Shown piece after piece: positions 58,881 through 64,000 of a DNA stretch of 64,000 nt (within the stretch, counting starts at the first letter, position 1; each line of letters starts with the position of its first letter). A program made the translations under genes and the position numbers. The stretch covers positions 2,604,001-2,668,000 of the forward strand of contig NZ_JACHMP010000001.1 in assembly GCF_014204985.1 (NCBI RefSeq). Reading direction: 5' to 3'. The notes under the pieces are model-generated. The model ran no database searches. It was not told where the DNA came from and worked only from the letters and a program-made list of their open reading frames with translations. This DNA comes from Streptosporangium becharense (GTDB taxonomy: Bacteria; Actinomycetota; Actinomycetes; Streptosporangiales; Streptosporangiaceae).

Positions 58881-59013
58881 ACGGCGGACGGGCGGGCAAC
58901 GGCGCGCGACCGGAGAACGGCGGACGGCCGGTGAGTGGCACATGGCCGATGAACGGTGGACGGGCGGTGGACGGGCGGTGAGCAGCGGACGGGCGGTGCG
59001 CGGTGGGCGGCCG
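58874..59013. repeat. Degenerate GAACGGYGGACGGSCGGTG repeats between kdgD and dehydratase gene
   Basis: About eight imperfect 12-18-bp units fill the gap between the two genes. Because the repeat carries in-frame ATG and GTG triplets, automated starts for the following gene may be placed inside it. Confidence 0.75.
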
Positions 59014-60069
59014 GTGATCACCGCGCTGGAGACGACGGCGCGGACCGTGGCGCTGCCGCGGCCGTGGGGGGCCGACGTGCCCGCCAACCACGTCGTGGTC
59101 GTCACGCTGACCCTGTCCGACGGGCGCACCGGGACCGGGTTCTCGTGGACCCCGCAGATCGGGGCCCGCGCCGTGCGGGCCCTGCTGGACGGCGAGATCC
59201 GTGAGGCCGTCGTCGGTCTGGAGCCGCATCCGGAGGTCGTCTGGGACCGGCTCTGGCGGCACCTGCGCGAGGCGGGCGGCGGCGGGCTGACCACGATCGC
59301 GATGGCCGGGGTGGACCTGGCGCTGTGGGACCTGCGCTGCGGTGAGGACGGCCTGGTCGACACCCTCGGCCGGCGCCGGGACAGCGTGCCGGTGTACGGC
59401 AGCGGCGTGAACCTGCACTACTCGCTGGAGGAGCTCATCGCGCAGGCGGGCCGGTGGCGGGCCGCGGGCTACCCGGCGGTCAAGGTCAAGGTGGGCCGGG
59501 ACGCGCTGGAGGAGGACGTGGCGCGGGTCGCCGCGGTACGCGAGGTGATCGGGCCGGACACCCTGCTCATGGTGGACGCCAACCAGCGCTGGGACCTGCC
59601 CCGGGCGCGGCGGGCCATCGCGGCGCTGGCGGAGTTCGGGCTGCACTGGGTGGAGGAGCCGCTGCCCGCCGACGACGTGCAGGGCCACGCCCGGCTGCGG
59701 GCCACCGCCGGGGTGCCGATCGCGGTCGGGGAGAGCGCCTACTCCGTCTACGACTTCCGGGACCTGCTGACCGCGGGGGCGTGCGACATCCTTCAGCCGA
59801 ACGTGGTGCGGGTCGGCGGGATCACCCCGCTGCTGCGGATCGCCGAGCTGGCCAGGACGTTCGGCGTGCCGGTCTACCCGCACCTGCTGCCGGAGGTCTC
59901 CGGGCAGCTCGCCCTGGCCCTGCCGTTGCCGTGCATGGCCGAGGAGGTCGAGGACGCGTCCTTCGCGGCGCTCGGCCTGATCTCCGAGCCGTATCCGATC
60001 TCGGTGAAGGCGGGCGAGCTGCGCGCCGGCGACCACCGCGGCCTGGGACTTCGATGGGAGACGGTGTGA
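59014..60069 (+). CDS. Enolase-superfamily (mandelate racemase/muconate lactonising type) sugar-acid dehydratase
   Basis: A 351-residue barrel enzyme. The KxK catalytic lysines are in AVKVKVG; metal ligands are in LMVDANQRWD, HWVEEPLPADD and VGESAYS; the late barrel has PHLLPEVSGQLALALP. These are hallmarks of sugar-acid dehydratases and racemases of the family. In this operon glucarate or galactarate dehydration is the likely reaction, producing the KdgD substrate. GTG 59014 (VITALETTARTVALPRPWG) matches the family start; codons at 58978 or 58942 lie in the repeat. Its stop overlaps the next ATG. Confidence 0.85.
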   Translation: MITALETTARTVALPRPWGADVPANHVVVVTLTLSDGRTGTGFSWTPQIGARAVRALLDGEIREAVVGLEPHPEVVWDRLWRHLREAGGGGLTTIAMAGVDLALWDLRCGEDGLVDTLGRRRDSVPVYGSGVNLHYSLEELIAQAGRWRAAGYPAVKVKVGRDALEEDVARVAAVREVIGPDTLLMVDANQRWDLPRARRAIAALAEFGLHWVEEPLPADDVQGHARLRATAGVPIAVGESAYSVYDFRDLLTAGACDILQPNVVRVGGITPLLRIAELARTFGVPVYPHLLPEVSGQLALALPLPCMAEEVEDASFAALGLISEPYPISVKAGELRAGDHRGLGLRWETV

Positions 60070-62102
60070 TGGAACCGGTTCGCGTGGTGCTGGCCGGGGC
60101 ACACGGGCACGGCTGGTGGCACCTGGACAACCTGCGGCGGTTGTCCGAGGCCGGGCTGGTCGAGCTGGCCGGGGTGTGCGACGTGCGGCCGGTGGACGAC
60201 CTGCCCGCCGGGGTGGAGTTCACCGGTGACGGCGACCTGGACGGGCTGATCCAACGGGTCCGCGCCGAGGTGACGATCCTGTGCACACCCATCCACACCC
60301 ACGCGGACCTGGCGGAGCGGGCGCTGCGCGCCGGGTCGCACCTGCTGCTGGAGAAACCGCCCGCCGCCACGTACGCCGGCTACGAGCGGATCGCCGCGGC
60401 CGTCCGGGAGACCGGGCTTGCCTGCCAGGTGGGGTTCCAGAGCCTGGGCTCGGCGGCGATCCCGGCGATCAGGAAGATGGTCGCCGACGGGGTGATCGGC
60501 CAGGTCACCGGGGTGGGGGCCGCGGGGGCGTGGGAGCGTCCCTACTCCTACTACGGCCGGGTGCCCTGGGCGGGACGGCGCGAGATCGACGGCGTGCCCG
60601 TGGTCGACGGCGTGCTGACCAACCCGCTCGCGCACGCGACGGCGACCGCGCTGGCCGTCTCCGGCGCCGAGGTCGCGGACGTCCGGGTCGAGCTCTACCG
60701 CGCCAACGACATCGAGGCGGACGACACCTCGTGCGCGCGGGTGCGCCTGAACGACGGGACGACGGTGACCGTCGCGGTCTCCCTGTGCGCGGACCGGCGG
60801 CACGAACCGTACCTGATCGTGCACGGTACGACCGGGCGGATCCGGTTGACCTACACCGAGGACCGGGTCGAGTTCGCCGGGACCTCCACGGTGTACCCCA
60901 GGACCGACCTGCTGGAGAACCTCGTCGCGCATGTCCGGCGGGGGGCGGAGCTGCTCGTCCCGCTGGAGCGGACGGCCGGTTTCATGCGTGTGCTGGAGGC
61001 GGTGCGGCTCGCGCCGGCACCCCGGCGCATCCCCGACCTGTTCCAGGAGATCGGCGACGAGCGGCGGGTGCTGCCCAGGATCGCCGAGGTGACGGCGGCC
61101 AGCGCGCAACGGCTGGCGCTCTACTCCGAGCTCCGTGTCCCGTGGACCCGCGACCTGCCCGGGGTCGCCGACACGGGCGGCGCGGGCGGCATGGGCGGCG
61201 CAGGCGGCGCGGGCGGCGCGAGGTCGCCGCGGCCGGTGCTGCTGGCGCACGGGCGGCCGGTCGCCGAGTACGTCGTGGCACCCGAGGTGCCGCGGACGTC
61301 CTCCCCCCGGCCGTACCTGCACCCGGTGCGGACGCTCGGCGGGACGGTGGTGACCGAGGTCGCCCCCGCCGACCACGTGCACCACCTCGGGGCCGGCATC
61401 GCGATCTCCGACCTGGGCGGGAGCAACTTCTGGGGCGGACGCACGTACGTCCGCGACCGCGGACCGGCCTGGCTCGGCGACCACGGAACCCAGCGCCACC
61501 TGGGATTCTCCTGGCGGGACGACTCGGGGTTCGGCGCGTCGCTGGCCTGGGAGGGGCCGGACGGCACCGAGATCGCCCGCGAGGAGCGAACCGTCCGGGC
61601 GGTGGAGCTGAACGGGTGCTGGGCACTCGACGTCTCCTTCACCCTGACGAACCTCACCGGCCGGCCGCTGCCGGTCAGGAGCTCGGCCACCAAGGGGCGG
61701 GCCGGCGCCGGGTACGGCGGCTTCTTCTGGCGGGCGCCGGGGTCCGCGCCAGAGCGGCGGGTCCTCACCCGCGACGCGGAGGGCGAGGACGCGGTGCACG
61801 GCTCGACCGCCCCCTGGCTGGCCATGACGTCGCCGGAGTGGACGCTGCTCTTCCTCCAGCCACCGGCCCCGGGCGGGGGCGGCCCGCGGCCGGAGGCCGA
61901 CGGGGTAGCCGCCTTCTCCGGCGGGGGAATCGACCCCTGGTTCGTCCGGGTCACCGACTACCCGGGCGTGGGCCCCGCGCTCGCCTGGGAGACCCCGCTG
62001 CTCGTCGGGGACACCCTGACCCGGCGGGTGGTCACCGTCGTCGTGGACGGGCCGCTGGACCGCGCCGGTGCGGCGGCGCTCGCGGCGGAGGTCCCGTGGT
62101 GA
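60069..62102 (+). CDS. Gfo/Idh/MocA oxidoreductase fused to a PmoA-like (DUF6807) domain
   Basis: A 677-residue fusion. Residues 1-355 are a Gfo/Idh/MocA NAD(P)-dependent sugar oxidoreductase: VVLAGAHGHGWWH nucleotide loop, TILCTPIHTHADLAERAL, LLLEKPPAATYAGY with the catalytic-type EKP. After a Gly/Ala hinge (TGGAGGMGGAGGAGG), residues about 395-677 form a PmoA-like beta domain with HPVRTLGGTVVTEVAPADHVHHLG and GGSNFWGGRTYV. PmoA domains are found in sugar catabolic loci; their chemistry is unclear. Overlapping start and stop codons on both sides put it in the operon. It may handle an unusual uronic-acid derivative. Confidence 0.87.
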   Translation: MEPVRVVLAGAHGHGWWHLDNLRRLSEAGLVELAGVCDVRPVDDLPAGVEFTGDGDLDGLIQRVRAEVTILCTPIHTHADLAERALRAGSHLLLEKPPAATYAGYERIAAAVRETGLACQVGFQSLGSAAIPAIRKMVADGVIGQVTGVGAAGAWERPYSYYGRVPWAGRREIDGVPVVDGVLTNPLAHATATALAVSGAEVADVRVELYRANDIEADDTSCARVRLNDGTTVTVAVSLCADRRHEPYLIVHGTTGRIRLTYTEDRVEFAGTSTVYPRTDLLENLVAHVRRGAELLVPLERTAGFMRVLEAVRLAPAPRRIPDLFQEIGDERRVLPRIAEVTAASAQRLALYSELRVPWTRDLPGVADTGGAGGMGGAGGAGGARSPRPVLLAHGRPVAEYVVAPEVPRTSSPRPYLHPVRTLGGTVVTEVAPADHVHHLGAGIAISDLGGSNFWGGRTYVRDRGPAWLGDHGTQRHLGFSWRDDSGFGASLAWEGPDGTEIAREERTVRAVELNGCWALDVSFTLTNLTGRPLPVRSSATKGRAGAGYGGFFWRAPGSAPERRVLTRDAEGEDAVHGSTAPWLAMTSPEWTLLFLQPPAPGGGGPRPEADGVAAFSGGGIDPWFVRVTDYPGVGPALAWETPLLVGDTLTRRVVTVVVDGPLDRAGAAALAAEVPW

Positions 62103-63622
62103 CCGGCCGGCCGTGGGTCGCCGACAACGGCGACGGCACCTACCGCAACCCGGTGCTGAACGCCGACTTCTCCGACCCCGACGTGATCCGGGTGGGCACC
62201 GACTTCTACCTGACGGCCTCCAGCTTCTCCAAGGTCCCCGGGCTGCCGATCCTGCACTCGCGGGACCTGGTCAACTGGGAGATCATCGGTCACGCGCTGC
62301 TGCGGGGCCCCGCCGAACCGAGGCCGGGCCGCGGGGTGTGGGCGCCGTCGATCAGGTACCGCGACGGCATGTTCTGGATCTTCTACGGCGACCCCGACGA
62401 GGGGATATACGTCACCACGGCCGAGAACGCGGCCGGACCGTGGCGTGAACCGCACCTGCTGAAGAAGGGCCGGGGCCTGATCGACCCGTGCCCGTTCTGG
62501 GACGACGACGGCCGGGCCTACCTCGTGCACGGCTGGGCACGCAGCCGCGCCGGGGTGAACAACCGGCTCACCCTGCACCGGATGACCGGGGACGCCGCCG
62601 GGTTGCTCGACGACGGGGAGGTGGTCGTCGACGGCGAACTGATCCCGGGCTGTCACACGCTCGAAGGCCCGAAGGTCTACCGGCACGCCGGGTGGTACTG
62701 GATCTTCGCCCCGGCGGGCGGGGTGGCGACCGGCTGGCAGTCGGCGTTCCGCTCCCGTCGCATCACCGGCCCCTACGAGCACCGGGTCGTGCTGGAGCAG
62801 GGCGACACCGGCGTCAACGGGCCGCACCAGGGCGGGTGGGTCACCCTGGCGCCCGGCACGGCGGACGCCGGGCACCCGGCGGCGGACGGCGGCGGGCCCG
62901 TCACCGACTGGTTCCTGCACTTCCAGGACCGCGGGCCGTACGGGCGGGTGGTCCACCTGCAGCCGATGCGGTGGGACGAGGACGGCTGGCCGGTGATCGG
63001 CGACCGCGGCCGCCCGGTGGCCGGGTACCGCAAGCCGGTGGCCGGCGGGCGTGTCACCGCGCCGCAGACCGACGACGACTTCTCCGGGCCGGGGCTCGGG
63101 CTCCAGTGGAGCTGGAACGCCGATCCCGATCCCGCCGGGTGGGCGCTCGACGGCGGGAGGCTCCGGTTGGAGTGCCGCCCCGGCCCGGAGGATCCACGGC
63201 TGCGCGGGGACGTGCTGACCCAGCGCTTCCCCGCGGAGACGTTCACGGCGAGCACGACGCTGCGGCTCACCGGCGAGCGCGCCGGACTCGCCGTACTGGG
63301 CGGGACCTACGCCTGGGTGGGCCTGGAGAACACGCCCGGCGGACCCCGGCTGGTCTGCCGGGCGGACGGAGCGGACCTCGCGCCGCCGATCCCCGTGCCG
63401 GAGGCCGCGGCGCGGTTGAGCGTCACGGTCGGGCCCGGCGCGCTCTGCCGGTTCGGGACCGACCGGGGGGAGATCGGCCCGGCCTTCCGGGCCACCCCTG
63501 GCGCCTGGGTGGGGGCGGTGCTCGCGCTGTTCGCCGACGGCACGACAGACCACGCGGAGTTCGGCGGATTCACCGTCACAGCGGAGTCGGGGGACATGAC
63601 ACAGAGAGGTAGAGAGCAATGA
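62099..63622 (+). CDS. Glycoside hydrolase family 43 with C-terminal beta-sandwich
   Basis: A 507-residue five-bladed propeller enzyme plus a concanavalin-like C-terminal domain (about 330-500, DDFSGPGLGLQWSWN to the end). GH43 marks: NPVLNADFSDPDVIRVG with the base Asp, VWAPSIRYRDG, LIDPCPFWDDDGRAYLVHG with the pKa-modulating Asp, and the acid Glu189 in CHTLEGPKVY. No signal peptide, so it acts on imported oligosaccharides, probably arabino-, xylo- or galacto-side chains of pectin. GTG overlaps the previous stop (GTGA) and its own stop overlaps the next gene (ATGA). Confidence 0.93.
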   Translation: MTGRPWVADNGDGTYRNPVLNADFSDPDVIRVGTDFYLTASSFSKVPGLPILHSRDLVNWEIIGHALLRGPAEPRPGRGVWAPSIRYRDGMFWIFYGDPDEGIYVTTAENAAGPWREPHLLKKGRGLIDPCPFWDDDGRAYLVHGWARSRAGVNNRLTLHRMTGDAAGLLDDGEVVVDGELIPGCHTLEGPKVYRHAGWYWIFAPAGGVATGWQSAFRSRRITGPYEHRVVLEQGDTGVNGPHQGGWVTLAPGTADAGHPAADGGGPVTDWFLHFQDRGPYGRVVHLQPMRWDEDGWPVIGDRGRPVAGYRKPVAGGRVTAPQTDDDFSGPGLGLQWSWNADPDPAGWALDGGRLRLECRPGPEDPRLRGDVLTQRFPAETFTASTTLRLTGERAGLAVLGGTYAWVGLENTPGGPRLVCRADGADLAPPIPVPEAAARLSVTVGPGALCRFGTDRGEIGPAFRATPGAWVGAVLALFADGTTDHAEFGGFTVTAESGDMTQRGREQ

Positions 63623-64000
63623 CGACACGCTCGAAGCGCCTGGCGGTCCTGGCCACGGCACTGTTGCTCGGCTCGGGAGCGGCCGCCTGCGGCTCCGGGG
63701 AGTCGGACGGCGGGTCCTCCGGCGGCAAGACCAGCATCACCTTCTGGGACGACAACGGCGGTCCCGCGCGGACCCCGGTGTGGCAGCACATCATCGCCGA
63801 GTTCCAGAAGGCGAACCCCACGATAGAGGTCAAGTACGTCGGCATCCCGATCGCCCAGGTCCAGCAGAAGTACGACACCGCCATCGCCGGCGGCGGCCTG
63901 CCCGACGTGGGCGGCGTCTCCACCGCGATGCTGTCGAGCCTGGTGGCGCAGAAGGCGCTCGACCCGGTGGACGACCGCATCTCCGGCGGCGCGCTGAACG
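63619..64000 (+). CDS. ABC transporter solute-binding lipoprotein (partial, runs off window)
   Basis: The first 127 codons of a carbohydrate-binding lipoprotein. The signal peptide MTTRSKRLAV...LLLGSGAAAC ends at the lipid-modified Cys24, followed by a Gly/Ser/Asp spacer. SITFWDDNGG, IIAEFQKANPTIEVKYVGIP and YDTAIAGGGLPDV are the standard family blocks. It should deliver substrate to the two permeases at the head of this operon. The ATG overlaps the GH43 stop. The C-terminal two thirds lie beyond position 64000. Confidence 0.93.
   Translation, partial: MTTRSKRLAVLATALLLGSGAAACGSGESDGGSSGGKTSITFWDDNGGPARTPVWQHIIAEFQKANPTIEVKYVGIPIAQVQQKYDTAIAGGGLPDVGGVSTAMLSSLVAQKALDPVDDRISGGALN

Noticed and set aside
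58942..59013. Earlier starts for the enolase-superfamily gene
   Set aside because: They lie inside a tandem repeat and encode a Gly/Arg-rich tail absent from the family.
1..64000. tRNA, rRNA, insertion sequences and integration sites
   Set aside because: No tRNA cloverleaf, rRNA segment, transposase, integrase or att-like duplication was found when reading both strands, although weak candidates could be missed without a computed search.

Overview
The window is very GC-rich, uses GTG and TTG starts freely, and codes densely on both strands with many ATGA and GTGA overlaps. This fits a high-GC actinobacterium. Multi-copy Ser/Thr kinases with a DUF3558-like outer domain, SURF1 next to DUF3817, and an ABC/YhgE-Pip/TetR set suggest the Streptosporangiaceae, but that placement is inference. 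No rRNA, tRNA, CRISPR array, transposase or integrase was found.

0-5.9 kb: a D-amino-acid module on the minus strand (N-acyl-D-amino-acid deacylase, DSD1-type PLP deaminase, RidA), then a secreted discoidin-GH8 hydrolase behind a 15-bp-arm palindrome. 5.9-16 kb: a response regulator, a histidine kinase fused in frame to a DUF4173 membrane protein, and a translationally coupled trio of kinase, pseudokinase and kinase that share an extracytoplasmic sensor fold. 16-34 kb: mostly core or accessory metabolism. It holds SURF1/DUF3817, a Baeyer-Villiger-type flavoprotein, gamma-glutamyltranspeptidase, a Sel1-repeat protein, alanine dehydrogenase with a class III aminotransferase, an M20 dipeptidase, a TetR-controlled ABC/YhgE-Pip export unit, cysteine dioxygenase divergent from a LysR regulator, and a LysE exporter.

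34-38 kb: three tandem secreted PL1 pectate lyases behind one strong promoter with a LacI-type operator. 38.6-53.1 kb: a biosynthetic cluster for an azol(in)e-containing peptide (LAP/TOMM type). It has a 137-residue precursor with a seven-cysteine core, an E1-like leader-binding protein, a YcaO cyclodehydratase ending in a PxPxP tail and a SagB dehydrogenase. Around these lie unusual tailoring genes: a JmjC-cupin/VOC fusion, an SDR, a P450, a Rieske oxygenase, an alpha/beta hydrolase, a flavin amine-oxidase-like enzyme, an ABBA-type prenyltransferase and a LuxE/LuxC acyl-reductase pair. This is the part of the window most likely to be undescribed.

53-64 kb: a LacI-controlled sugar-acid locus. 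A LacI gene coupled to galM diverges from an operon of two sugar permeases, a uronate-dehydrogenase-like enzyme, 5-dehydro-4-deoxyglucarate dehydratase, an enolase-superfamily dehydratase, a Gfo/Idh-PmoA fusion, GH43 and a lipoprotein solute-binding protein that runs off the end. Together with the pectate lyases this reads as extracellular pectin breakdown followed by uptake and oxidative uronate catabolism. Short degenerate tandem repeats recur in the intergenic gaps and inside one LysR gene.
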